DNA of 64,000 bases, taken from contig NZ_WUTW01000002.1 in assembly GCF_009831215.1 (NCBI RefSeq), forward strand, positions 1,714,479 to 1,778,478. Direction: 5' to 3'. The notes beneath the pieces are model-generated. The model was not told the DNA's origin, did no database searches, and saw only the letters and a program-made list of their open reading frames with translations. Shown here in pieces: positions 47,101 to 54,859 of this stretch; positions within the stretch are counted from its first letter, which is position 1; the number at the start of each line of letters is the position of its first letter. Source of the stretch: Actinomadura rayongensis. Its GTDB lineage: Bacteria > Actinomycetota > Actinomycetes > Streptosporangiales > Streptosporangiaceae. Made by a program: the position numbers and the translations under genes.

Positions 47101-47617
47101 CGCGCCGACGTGGCGGGACCGCGCGCCCGGCCACCGCACCGGGCCGTACCGGCTGGGGCTGGACTTCGAGCGGGCCGCCGCCGCGCTCGGTGAGGACACC
47201 GTACTGCTGCTGCGTCCGCACCGGCTGCTGGACGCGCGGCTGCCCGCGCCGAGCGGGTTCGTGCGGGACGTGTCCGCCTATCCGGACGTCACGGAACTCT
47301 TCCTCGCCTCGGACGCCCTTGTCACCGACTACTCGTCCCTGATGTGCGACTTCGCCGGGTTGCGGCGGCCGATCCTGCTGTTCACGCCCGACCTGGAGGC
47401 GTACCGGGACGACGTGCGCGGCTTCGCCTACGACCTGGAGGAGCGTCCGCCGGGGCCGCTGCTGCGCACGTCGGACGAGCTGATCGAGGCGCTGGAGGAG
47501 TTCGACGACACGGCCGCCGCGTCCGCGCCCGCCCTGGACGACTTCGCGGCGACGTTCTGCCCGCACGACGACGGCCACGCCGCCGCCCGCGTCGTGGACC
47601 GGCTGCTGGCGCTGTAG
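44141..47617 (+). CDS. GT2 glycosyltransferase - CDP-glycerol glycerophosphotransferase fusion
   Basis: 1158 residues from ATG 44141; GAGGAG is 8 nt upstream. Residues 1-230 are a GT-A transferase (LSVVVPIHNVEDYLEDCL, VMVDDGSTDGS, ARNTGLRH, FADSDDVV). The middle is beta-rich and variable. Residues about 770-1150 are a TagF-like glycerophosphotransferase (QTWHGTPIKNVGFE, QNPHSTETL, TGYPRNDR, LFAPTWRD, FLASDALVTDYSSLMCDFA). Such enzymes build wall teichoic acid or related glycerol-phosphate polymers of the actinomycete envelope; the N-terminal part would add a sugar. It stands alone, without other wall genes. Confidence 0.92.
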   Translation: MAPTLSVVVPIHNVEDYLEDCLASLAAQTLTDIEVVMVDDGSTDGSAVIAKAFAERDMRFRLFQQENQGMGPARNTGLRHVTGTFLAFADSDDVVPFYAYERMVGTLRRTGSDLVCGGVEQFDSRRSYPARFPLDALRTTRSRTHVTRDPALLRDRTVWNKVIRRSFWDEHGITFPSGAYEDIPVAVAAHVHSRSTDIISDVCYCYRKREDSERSITQRRTEPGNLEDRLAAARRISRFLTAHAPGLRASYELSTLDDDLMLFVDEAEDGDDAYRERMCRLVGEHVRALDPRLLERLPSIKRLKYHLVAEERADDLVTVLEYERTGLPAAPTEPRGLLRRRWYAGHPFRDDTDRAFPPRLYDVTDELRLEARVDDIVWVGDRLRVAGHAYVPFIDMTQDDAIDVWLERSGSTRRHPLRVSRVPSPQVTADTKQAAACYDGAGFVVEIDPADFVETSARKVEWRLHAAVRAGVGRDRVAVSGVVASCGPAAQWPRFRDLFGGTRVQLVQHGGAVTLRFRRPEAMITGQAPVRGGVEVGGWVARPRTGDDAVVVTCRERGASTRIPVRYGPPDPDGRVPFRFRLTARDLGPRLTGLAGPSFASRLHHDLSLQVGETRLRLPVSDDFAGFAHDGVLLDRTRYGNVTATAETGLVLTGVHWEGDTLVVSGVPADAEDTPDLLVLRHRRTGASHAVRLDDEDGALVARLRPDAMPGVVGAPLAAGVWELTAASGDGRRDLAVTRDCLTTLPHPRDGAGLRFTVRPSRRGAGVHLGVRIAWNDDEDGPYARRVLRERHYPAFLRREIRDVAVFESYFGGEYSCNPKAIYEEFQRRETGLDLVWTVGDGHVAVPGGRTVRRLGREYWELVARARYVVNNVYQPEGYRPRIGQVYLQTWHGTPIKNVGFETRWDVLGRRDQRTRLMAADAAAWGLLLSQNPHSTETLTRAFRYDGEVLETGYPRNDRAHGPDAASLRERVRARLGIPPGKRAVLFAPTWRDRAPGHRTGPYRLGLDFERAAAALGEDTVLLLRPHRLLDARLPAPSGFVRDVSAYPDVTELFLASDALVTDYSSLMCDFAGLRRPILLFTPDLEAYRDDVRGFAYDLEERPPGPLLRTSDELIEALEEFDDTAAASAPALDDFAATFCPHDDGHAAARVVDRLLAL

Positions 47618-47647
47618 TCGGCGCCGTCCGACGCCCGGGCCGGTAGG

Positions 47648-48637
47648 TCAGCGGCGCCGCACGACCGGGGCGAGTCCGTTGACGACGTGTTCGACGGGCT
47701 CGCCCCGGACGGCGGCTGCCACGTTGTCGGCGACCGTCTGGATGATCGCGAGCTGCGCCTGCACGGTGCCGCCCGCGACGTGCGGGGACGCGAGCACGTT
47801 CTCGTGGCCGCGGAGCCTCGCGTCCTGCGGCGGGGGTTCGTGCTCGAAGACGTCGAGGGCCGCGCCCGCCAACGCGCCGGTGTCCAGGGCGTGGAGCAGG
47901 GCGTCCTCGTCCACGATGCCGCCGCGCGCGACGTTGACGAGCAGCGCGCCGTGCTTGATGCGTCCGATGCGCTCGGCGTCGAACAGCCCGGCCGTGTCCT
48001 CGGTCAGCGGCAGCGCGAGGACGACGATGTCGGATTCGGCGAGCAGGTCGTCCAGCGCCCGGTACTCGGCCTTCGCGTCCTCGCGTCGCGTGCGCGACCA
48101 GTAGGCGACGCGCGCGCCGAGCGCGGCGAACAGGTCGGCGGCCAGCGCGCCGATCGCGCCGTACCCGACGACGCCGACGCGCTGCGCGTGGATCTCCCGG
48201 GTGCCCCGGGCCAGCAGCTCGCCCTGCGGCCAGCCGCCCGTCCTGACCCGCCGGTCCGCCCAGGCGAGGTGGCGGCAGAGCGCGAACGCCGCGCCGACGG
48301 CCCACTCGGCGACGGCGCGGCTGTTGGCGCCCGCCGTGTTCGCCACCGGGACGCCCGCTGCGGTGAGCGCGCCGAGGTCGACGCCGTCCACGCCGACCTG
48401 CGGCATCTGGACGAACGCGAGCCGCCGCGCGCGGGCGACCGCCGCCGCGTCCAGCGCCAGCTCGCCGGTGTAGTCGCCGACGACGATCTCCGCGTCCTCG
48501 ATCGCCCGGTGCAGCGCCGCCGTCGTCCGCGCCTCCGGGACGACCAGCTCCGCCGCGCCGCCGAGCGGATCGGTGAGCCCGCGCAACAGGCTCACGTCCA
48601 GCGGCGGCAGTGCCAGGACGCGCCAGGGATCCGTCAT
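47648..48637 (-). CDS. D-isomer-specific 2-hydroxyacid dehydrogenase
   Basis: 329 residues. NAD(P)-binding VGYGAIGALAADLFAALG, catalytic Arg in NVARGG, Glu in DVFEHEP and His in SPHVAGG give the full triad of the D-lactate/phosphoglycerate dehydrogenase superfamily. The substrate among D-2-hydroxyacids cannot be told. Convergent with the TagF-like gene; upstream lies a membrane-protein gene read in the same direction. Confidence 0.94.
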   Translation of the reverse strand: MTDPWRVLALPPLDVSLLRGLTDPLGGAAELVVPEARTTAALHRAIEDAEIVVGDYTGELALDAAAVARARRLAFVQMPQVGVDGVDLGALTAAGVPVANTAGANSRAVAEWAVGAAFALCRHLAWADRRVRTGGWPQGELLARGTREIHAQRVGVVGYGAIGALAADLFAALGARVAYWSRTRREDAKAEYRALDDLLAESDIVVLALPLTEDTAGLFDAERIGRIKHGALLVNVARGGIVDEDALLHALDTGALAGAALDVFEHEPPPQDARLRGHENVLASPHVAGGTVQAQLAIIQTVADNVAAAVRGEPVEHVVNGLAPVVRRR

Positions 48638-48658
48638 GGCCGGGATCCTACGCGCCGG

Positions 48659-49462
48659 TCACCAGCCGCCCTGGAAGAAGGCCAGCAGGGCCGGCGCCGG
48701 GTGCGCCGCCGTGCCGGTGTTCGCGACGGCGACGACCGCGAAGGCGACGGCCCCGAGCACCGCGAGGCCGCCCGCCACGCCGTGTCCGCGCCGTCCGCGC
48801 GACCGCGCGAACGCCCGCGCCAGCACGACGCCGACCGCGAGGAGGACGACCGCGACGACGGCCGCGAGCACCGCCATGACCAGGTGGTACCGGGCGAAGT
48901 CGCCGACCATCGCGTCGAGCGGCGGGGTGCGGCCGTCCGGCGCGCCCGCCAGCTGACCGCGGATCTGGGCGAGCGCGCCGGCGAGGCCCGCGTCGTGGCC
49001 GCCGGTGAGCATCGGCAGCAGGGACGAGAAGGGCGCCGCCGCGCCCTGGACGTTGGCCAGCACCGCGACCAGCGCCACCGCGGCGAGCAGCCCGACGGAG
49101 ACGCCGGTCGCGGCGAGAGCGGTCCGCCGTCCGGTGCCGTCCGCCCGGCGGAACGCCGTCCAGATCACGCGGCCGAGCGCGACCAGCACGACCAGCAGGA
49201 GCGCGGCGATGAGGCCTTTCGCGACGTGGTACCGGAACCAGTAGTCGACGACCCGTTGCAGGTCCGGCGGCAAGTTCCGGCCGCCCGCGTCCCAGTACCC
49301 GGTGAACGCCTCGCGCAGCGCGGCGGCGAGATCGCTCTGACCGCCGAACTCGCCGCCCGCCAGCCACCTCGGCGCGACGACGAACGCGACGACCAGCGCG
49401 GCGGCGAGCCCGCCGGGCAGCCAGGACACGCGCCGCGAAACCGGCGCCGGAACAACGGACAT
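48659..49462 (-). CDS. Five-helix membrane protein of unknown function
   Basis: 267 residues from ATG 49462, with GAGG 5 nt upstream. Five hydrophobic helices are visible (GGLAAALVVAFVVAPRWL, GLIAALLLVVLVALGRVIW, VSVGLLAAVALVAVLA, LVMAVLAAVVAVVLLAVGVV, GGLAVLGAVAFAVVAVA) with two longer extracellular-type loops between helices 1-2 and 3-4. No family recognised. It lies 90 nt after the M28-like peptidase gene, in the same direction. Confidence 0.75.
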   Translation of the reverse strand: MSVVPAPVSRRVSWLPGGLAAALVVAFVVAPRWLAGGEFGGQSDLAAALREAFTGYWDAGGRNLPPDLQRVVDYWFRYHVAKGLIAALLLVVLVALGRVIWTAFRRADGTGRRTALAATGVSVGLLAAVALVAVLANVQGAAAPFSSLLPMLTGGHDAGLAGALAQIRGQLAGAPDGRTPPLDAMVGDFARYHLVMAVLAAVVAVVLLAVGVVLARAFARSRGRRGHGVAGGLAVLGAVAFAVVAVANTGTAAHPAPALLAFFQGGW

Positions 49463-49551
49463 GGAACCTCTTTCACCGGCCTTGAACTGCATCGTCGCGT
49501 TCGTCCGGGCCGCGCCGCATCGCTCTCCGGGGTGATCCACAGCCCTGTGGA

Positions 49552-51084
49552 CTAGGTGAGCAGGCCGATGCAGCGGAGGAGGTCCTTGAGCGCGGCCGGG
49601 TCGTCGATGCGGCGCCTGTCCAGGTCGGTCCGGGGGACGCGGGTCAGTTCGAGGACCGCGTCGGTGAACGCGACGGCCTGGCGGCGGATCGCGCGGGTGT
49701 CCACGAAGCGCATCGTCGGCATCCCGGCGTTCAGCAGGTACGCCGGGCCGCTGATGAGCTGGAGCGACGGCAGGCCCGCGATCCGCCACAGGCCCTCGCC
49801 GTCGCCCGGCCACCAGAACCCGCTCGGCGACTCGCCGCGCGTGTCGGGCAGGAACGGCCGCAGGACGCGCGCGTCGCCCATGCGCGACCGCAGGTGCGCG
49901 CGGGTCGCCGCGCCGATCACGGCGGGGTGCGGGGACGTGAAGCAGATCGTCGTCTCGTGGCCGGGGCCGATGCGGAACCGTCCGTCGGGGCCGGGCAGCC
50001 ACGGGCGCGCGCCGAGGTGTTCCAGGCTCATGCCGGCCACGGTCCGCGCGATGAGCCCGTCCTTGTGACGGCGTAGAAACGTGTCGGTACCGATCGTCCC
50101 GGCCATGTGCCCGGTGCTCAGCACGACGAGCACGGACCTGGGCAGTTCCTCGCGCGGGATGCGGGCGAGGTACTGGGCCATCGCGAGGATCGCTTCGGGG
50201 CCGTTCTCCTCCAGCCCGTTGGTGCCGTCGGTGTGCGACTGCACCATGACCAGTTCGTCGGACGCGCCCGGGATGATCCCGTACAGGTTGGGCGTCGTGA
50301 TCTGCTGGACCGCCGCCTCCAGCCGAAGCCGCGCGCTCGCACCGTCCCGCGCCGCCGCCGCGAGCCGCGCCCCGGCGTCGCGGTCGACGAGCAACGACGG
50401 GATGCCCCTGTTGATCCCGTCGTAGGGCAGGTACTGGCCGCGCGCGACCTCGGCGGGCAGGTCCAGGACGACGATCAGCCCGACCGCCCCCGCGGCCTTG
50501 TGGTCGTCCATCGCCTGTACGGCCGACATCCCGCCGAACCACGGCCGGTCGTACACCTCCAGCGGGTCGTAGCCCGGCGCGTGCCGCGGCCCGCCGGGGG
50601 CGTTCCAGTCGATCAGGTCCAGCAGCAGGTACGGGAGCTGCGGCGGACGCACCGTGACCAGCCCGATCGTGCCGCGCTTCGGCGTCGTGGACAGCGGCGC
50701 GGTCACGCCGTCCGGGCCGGTGCTCCCCGAGTACGGGACGTACCAGGAGACGTCGACGGCGCCCCCGCCGACGACGTCCAGCCCCCAGCCGGACGGCTCC
50801 CAACGCGCCAGCGGCACCGGGTCCGTCCGGACCCGCCTCATCCCGACCCGCTCCATCCGCTCGCCGAGCCGGTCGACGTACCCGTGGTGCGCGCGGCTGC
50901 CGGTGGCGCGCAGGCCGACGGCGTCCACGGCCTCCTGCCAGGCGTGGATCTGCTGCCACGGCATGAATTGGGCGTCCCCGGTCAGTGGGGCGTCCGGCCA
51001 GGTCGCGGCGCGGGCGGACGGCGCGAACCGGCTCCCGGCCAGCGCCGCAGCGCCGCCGACCAGTAACTGCCGCCGTCCGAACAT
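49552..51084 (-). CDS. Tat-exported M28-like zinc peptidase with PA domain
   Basis: 510 residues. A twin-arginine-like signal (MFGRRQLLVGGAAALAGSR, then ARA) suggests export. A protease-associated insert (about 185-240) precedes the M28 core with SHTDGTNGLEENG (His284, Asp286). The usual D-N bridging Asp is here E293 in EENG, and the usual EE of the catalytic loop is absent (STGHMAGT); a later MSLEHLG gives one more Glu/His pair. It may be a divergent aminopeptidase or an inactive relative. Neighbours (SGNH hydrolase upstream, membrane protein downstream) also face the cell surface. Confidence 0.82.
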   Translation of the reverse strand: MFGRRQLLVGGAAALAGSRFAPSARAATWPDAPLTGDAQFMPWQQIHAWQEAVDAVGLRATGSRAHHGYVDRLGERMERVGMRRVRTDPVPLARWEPSGWGLDVVGGGAVDVSWYVPYSGSTGPDGVTAPLSTTPKRGTIGLVTVRPPQLPYLLLDLIDWNAPGGPRHAPGYDPLEVYDRPWFGGMSAVQAMDDHKAAGAVGLIVVLDLPAEVARGQYLPYDGINRGIPSLLVDRDAGARLAAAARDGASARLRLEAAVQQITTPNLYGIIPGASDELVMVQSHTDGTNGLEENGPEAILAMAQYLARIPREELPRSVLVVLSTGHMAGTIGTDTFLRRHKDGLIARTVAGMSLEHLGARPWLPGPDGRFRIGPGHETTICFTSPHPAVIGAATRAHLRSRMGDARVLRPFLPDTRGESPSGFWWPGDGEGLWRIAGLPSLQLISGPAYLLNAGMPTMRFVDTRAIRRQAVAFTDAVLELTRVPRTDLDRRRIDDPAALKDLLRCIGLLT

Positions 51085-51093
51085 CGCGCCTCC

Positions 51094-51930
51094 CTAGAGG
51101 ACCGCGCGGAAGGCGCCGGCCATGCGGCGGTAGCCCTCCGTCGTCGCGTGGCCGTCGTTGTCGGTGCACTGGGACGTCCAGGCGCAGATCCGCGCGACGT
51201 TGACCGGGAGGTCGCCGTACGGGTCGAGCGTCACGTTGGTCCCGAAGTCGTGGGTCTGGAAGGTCTCGTTGACGTCGGCGACGCGGAAGCCGGCGACCGC
51301 GGCGGCGGCGCGCTGGACGAAGTTGAAGACGTCCAGCAGCGGCACGGACGCCACTGCGGTGAGCCGGTCGCCCTTGACCCAGGACGCCAGGCCCGGGTCG
51401 TAGTAGGTCATGGACGCGTAGCGCGGGGTCTCGCCGCCCGCCTCTTTCAGCCTGCCGGTGATGGACGGCAGTTCGGTGAGGAGCGCGGCGGCCCCGCGCA
51501 GCCCGCACGCGACGTCCCCGTCCAGCAGGCAGGCGGTGTTGTTGACGCCGATGCTCAGGGTCACGTACGTCACGCGTCCGGGGTGCGCCTTGAGGAACGC
51601 GAGCGCCGCGTTGAGCTGGGATCCCTCGCGGTAGGTGCAGATCCCGCCCTGGATCATCGTGGTGGTGGTCTCGCCCGCGCAGCCGAGTTTCACCAGTTTC
51701 AGCCCGGGCTGCTCGGCTTCCAGCGCGGTGTGCAGCACGTCGACGTAGCCCTCGTCGGTCGGGCCTTTCCCGTGCTGGAATCCGACCGCGCCCGAGTCGC
51801 CGAGCGCCAGGTAGTACGTGGGCTCGGCGGCGTGCGCCGGCACGGCGCCGGACGCCGCCAGCGCGGCCAGGCCGCAGACGCTCAGGGCGCGCTTGAGCAG
51901 GGCCGTTCCATCAACCGTTGCGCGACGCAT
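51094..51930 (-). CDS. Secreted SGNH/GDSL hydrolase
   Basis: 278 residues. Signal peptide (LLKRALSVCGLAALAASGAVPAHA) then the SGNH fold: LALGDSGAVG (Ser46), KLGCAGETTTTM (Gly), SIGVNNTA (Asn) and DGHATTEGYRRM (Asp and His). Six later cysteines suggest disulfides typical of secreted Streptomyces-type lipases. GGGGAG lies 7 nt before the ATG. A 23-bp palindrome 18 nt before the start is a likely operator. Acts on lipids or esterified sugars outside the cell. Confidence 0.92.
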   Translation of the reverse strand: MRRATVDGTALLKRALSVCGLAALAASGAVPAHAAEPTYYLALGDSGAVGFQHGKGPTDEGYVDVLHTALEAEQPGLKLVKLGCAGETTTTMIQGGICTYREGSQLNAALAFLKAHPGRVTYVTLSIGVNNTACLLDGDVACGLRGAAALLTELPSITGRLKEAGGETPRYASMTYYDPGLASWVKGDRLTAVASVPLLDVFNFVQRAAAAVAGFRVADVNETFQTHDFGTNVTLDPYGDLPVNVARICAWTSQCTDNDGHATTEGYRRMAGAFRAVL

Positions 51931-51947
51931 GGGACGCTCCCCGGGGA

Positions 51948-51970
51948 CGATAGTCCATTTTGGACTATCG
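51948..51970. promoter_or_regulatory. Perfect 23-bp palindrome upstream of SGNH hydrolase
   Basis: CGATAGTCCA-TTT-TGGACTATCG: 10-bp perfect arms, 3-bp spacer, 18 nt before the SGNH start. It looks like an operator of a dimeric repressor (TetR or PadR type). The adjacent PadR gene is a candidate regulator. Confidence 0.65.
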
Positions 51971-52020
51971 TCACCGTAGAGACCGCCTCCGGCACCGTCA
52001 AGGCCCCGGTGGCGCGCCCG

Positions 52021-52530
52021 TCAGGAGGGCGCCTGCTCCAACGCGTCCCGCCAGAGCCCGACCATCATTCGCTCGTACCGGATCCCGAACTCCAGCGCGT
52101 GCCGCTGCCCCGGCGTCAACTGGTCGCCGACCAGGCGGGCGAGTTCCTCGTACTCCGCGAGGGTCCTCCCGTGCGCGGCGATCTGCGCGGGCGCGTGCTC
52201 CCGGGGGCTCCCGCCGAGCCACATCTTCAACATGCCGCGCTCGCGCGCCTCGACCGGCGTCACGACGGTGTCCGCGAGCCATTCCCGCAGGGCGTCGCGT
52301 CCGGCGTCCGTGAGCCGCATGACGCGCCGCTGCCGCCCCTTGCCCTCCTGCTCCTGCTCCAGCAGCCCGGCCTCGACCAGCCGGTCGCACAGCGCGTACA
52401 CCTGCGCGTGCGGAACCTGCCAGAACGGCGCCACCGTGCGTCCGGCCTCCACCTTCACGTCGTACGGACTCGCCGATCCCAGCAGGTTGACGACGCCGAG
52501 CACCAAATAGGCGGATGGGGTGAGGTTCAC
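52021..52530 (-). CDS. PadR family transcriptional regulator
   Basis: 169 residues from GTG 52530; the purine-rich GGAGG abuts the GTG, so the mRNA may be leaderless or begin just upstream. The N-terminal winged helix (LTPSAYLVLGVVNLLGSASP, FWQVPHAQVYALCDRLVEAG, RRVMRLTDAGRDALREWL) and C-terminal helical dimer domain (MLKMWLGG, HGRTLAEYEELARLV) are PadR-like. It lies between the SGNH hydrolase and the divergent GH30-like gene, so it probably controls one or both. Confidence 0.9.
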   Translation of the reverse strand: MNLTPSAYLVLGVVNLLGSASPYDVKVEAGRTVAPFWQVPHAQVYALCDRLVEAGLLEQEQEGKGRQRRVMRLTDAGRDALREWLADTVVTPVEARERGMLKMWLGGSPREHAPAQIAAHGRTLAEYEELARLVGDQLTPGQRHALEFGIRYERMMVGLWRDALEQAPS

Positions 52531-52683
52531 CCTCCGAAGATAACGCCGTCCGCGCCGTCCGCCCTGGTCGCGGGCGGGGACGGCGTCCGGCGGGTCCAAT
52601 CTTCGGCAAAGCCCACGGCGAGCAGCCGATACGACGAGGCTTGGGCGACTAGACAAGTGAATCGGACGAACGGGAGCCTGGCC

Positions 52684-54111
52684 GTGCCCGAACGTGTGGT
52701 GGACCCGCACTCTGTGTCGTTCCCCTGGGACGGGTGGGGCGTCTGCCTGTCCTGGTGGGCGGGCACCGAACTGGGCCGGCGCGACGACCTCGCCCGCGCG
52801 CTGTTCGGCCGGGGCCCCGCGCGGGTGCGGCTCGCCGACCGGGACGTCACGCTTCCCGGGCTGGGCCTCACGGTCGTCCGGTACAACCTGGGCGCCTGCA
52901 CCTGGCCGCGTCCCGGCGACGGCCCGGCGAGGATGGTCGAATCGCCCCGGATCGTGCGCCGCAAGCAGATCGAGGCCCCCTGGCGCGGCACGGACTGGAA
53001 CTGGGCCGCCGACGCGAACCAGCGCGCCATGCTCCGGAAGGCCCGCGCCATCGGCGCGGACCGCTTCGAGATGTTCTCGGTGTCGCCGCCGTGGTGGATG
53101 ACCGTGAACGGGAACCCGTCCGGGGCTGAACGACCCGACCAGGACAACCTGTCTCCCGCGCACCGCGAGACGTACGCGCGCTACATCGCCGCCGTCGCAC
53201 GCCACGCCCGCGACCACTGGAACGTGCACTTCGCTTCGGTGGAGCCGTTCAACGAGCCGTCGTTGCAGGCATGGCACGCGAGCCAGAACCAGGAAGGCTG
53301 CCACTTCACCGTGGACGCGCAGGCGGCCGTCCTCACCCCGCTGCGCCGCGCGCTGGACGCCCGGGGCCTCCACGACGTCCGGATCGCCGCCTCCGATGAA
53401 TGCTTCTACTCCCAGGCGACGAACACCTGGCGCGACCTCCCCGCGGACGTCCGCCGCCTCATCGGACGCGTCAACGTCCACGGCTACGAACGCGACGACG
53501 ACTCCGTCGGCCGCGCGGCCCTGCGCACCGCGATCGGCGCGACCACGCCCCTCTGGCAGAGCGAGTACTGCGACGGCGAACCCGCCGGACTCAGGACCGC
53601 CCTGAACATCGGCCGCGACCTGCGGAGCCTGCGCCCCCGCGCCTGGGTCTACTGGCAACCGGTCGACGGTCTCGGCTGGGGCCTGCTCACCGGCGCCTAC
53701 GACGACACGACCCCGAACCCGACCGGCGGCGCTCCGGGCACGCTCCGCGCGGAGGTCACCGAAGTCAACGCGAAGTACTACGTCCTAGCCCAGTACACGC
53801 GGCACATCAGACCAGGAATGCACATCCTCGACTCCGGCCATCCGGACACCGTCGCGGCCTACGACGTCCCCGCCCGCCGCCTCACGCTCGTCACCGCGAA
53901 CAGCGCCGTCGCCCGCACCGTGACCTACGACTTGCGCCGTTTCGCCCGCGCAGAGGGACGCGTCCGCGTCTGGGCCACCGACGCGACCGACGACGTCCCC
54001 GCCCGCGCCTACACCCGCGAGCGCGACGCCCCGATCGCCGACCGGCTCCTCACCCTGACCCACGCACCGAACACGGTCACGACGATGGAGGCCGACGACG
54101 TCGAACCCTGA
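52684..54111 (+). CDS. GH30-like glycoside hydrolase
   Basis: 475 residues from GTG 52684, which has GGAG 7 nt upstream. WDGWGVCLSWWAGTE, LTVVRYNLGAC, FEMFSVSPPWWMTVNG mark the beta/alpha barrel of family 30. The acid/base Glu is in EPFNEPS (about residue 190) and the nucleophile Glu in WQSEYCDG (about 294). The C-terminal beta-sandwich (about 385-475) is typical. Closest in look to endo-beta-1,6-galactanase-like enzymes. No signal peptide is seen, which is odd for the family; the product may be intracellular or the start may be further upstream. Confidence 0.87.
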   Translation: MPERVVDPHSVSFPWDGWGVCLSWWAGTELGRRDDLARALFGRGPARVRLADRDVTLPGLGLTVVRYNLGACTWPRPGDGPARMVESPRIVRRKQIEAPWRGTDWNWAADANQRAMLRKARAIGADRFEMFSVSPPWWMTVNGNPSGAERPDQDNLSPAHRETYARYIAAVARHARDHWNVHFASVEPFNEPSLQAWHASQNQEGCHFTVDAQAAVLTPLRRALDARGLHDVRIAASDECFYSQATNTWRDLPADVRRLIGRVNVHGYERDDDSVGRAALRTAIGATTPLWQSEYCDGEPAGLRTALNIGRDLRSLRPRAWVYWQPVDGLGWGLLTGAYDDTTPNPTGGAPGTLRAEVTEVNAKYYVLAQYTRHIRPGMHILDSGHPDTVAAYDVPARRLTLVTANSAVARTVTYDLRRFARAEGRVRVWATDATDDVPARAYTRERDAPIADRLLTLTHAPNTVTTMEADDVEP

Positions 54112-54116
54112 CCGGG

Positions 54117-54152
54117 GGACCGACCCCGGATCGGGTGATCCGGGGCCGGTCC
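54117..54152. terminator. Bidirectional terminator
   Basis: Stem GGACCG...CCCCGGATC / GATCCGGGG...CGGTCC around a 4-nt loop, between convergent genes. Confidence 0.75.
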
Positions 54153-54157
54153 GCCGG

Positions 54158-54643
54158 TCAGTTGGCGAGGGCGGCGAACTGACCCGGCTGGTAGGAGCCG
54201 CCCGGGTTCCGCACGATCACGTTGAGACGGTTGTTGGCGTTGATCACGGCGATCAGGGAGACCAGGGCGGCGATCTGGTCGTCGTCGTAGTGCTCGCGCA
54301 CCCGGGCCCAGGTCTCGTCGGACACACCGCCGGACGCGTCGGCGATCCGGGTCCCCTCCTCGGTGAGCGCCAGCGCGGCCCGCTCGGCGTCGGTGAACAC
54401 CGTCGACTCGCGCCAGGCGGCGACCAGGTGCAGCCGGGTCGCGTCCTCTCCGGCGGCCGTGGCGTCCTTGGTGTGGTAGTCGACGCAGAAACCGCAGCCG
54501 TTGATCTGGCTGGCCCGCAGCATCACCAGGTTCTGGGTGCTCTCGGGCAGCGGAGACTGGATGATCGCCAGCGCGACGTTGTAGATCCGCTTGGCGATCT
54601 TGGCGCCGAGCGCGTTGGTCATCAGGTCGAAACGGGGTTCCAT
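54158..54643 (-). CDS. AhpD-like carboxymuconolactone decarboxylase-family protein
   Basis: 161 residues. NGCGFCVDYH carries the CxxC redox pair and the following His of AhpD-like peroxidases; RASQINGC and ALALTEEGTRIAD are typical. It is divergent from an ECF41 sigma factor, a pairing described for that sigma group (COE genes). A promoter matching ECF41 lies upstream. Likely role: oxidative-stress or small-molecule reduction. Confidence 0.93.
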   Translation of the reverse strand: MEPRFDLMTNALGAKIAKRIYNVALAIIQSPLPESTQNLVMLRASQINGCGFCVDYHTKDATAAGEDATRLHLVAAWRESTVFTDAERAALALTEEGTRIADASGGVSDETWARVREHYDDDQIAALVSLIAVINANNRLNVIVRNPGGSYQPGQFAALAN

Positions 54644-54727
54644 GACAGTCTCCTCACTCTGGGGACCGCGCGATCGTTCGCGCGGCGTTCCCGAATCCGC
54701 GACGCTGTCGTCGTGGGTCGACCAAGA

Positions 54728-54754
54728 GATGCCGACGACCCGGATCTTGTGACG
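54728..54754 (-). promoter_or_regulatory. Candidate ECF41-type promoter of the AhpD-like gene
   Basis: CGTCACA, then exactly 16 nt, then CATC. The ECF41 consensus, as I recall it, is TGTCACA-N16-CGTC; there is one mismatch in each box. It lies 85 nt before the AhpD-like start and reads toward it. Confidence 0.5.
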
Positions 54755-54859
54755 GCACGGCCCTGTGACCTATGCCACCGGACTCGGGTGTCACGCGGCG
54801 GCGCGGACCGGTGTCCTGTGCGCATGGGACGATCGAGGTCGAACGGGCAGGAGCCGACG

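Noticed and set aside
43958..47578. A 1206-codon open frame on the minus strand
   Set aside because: Antisense to the GT2-TagF gene, which has clear domains and a good ribosome-binding site; the frame is a product of high GC.
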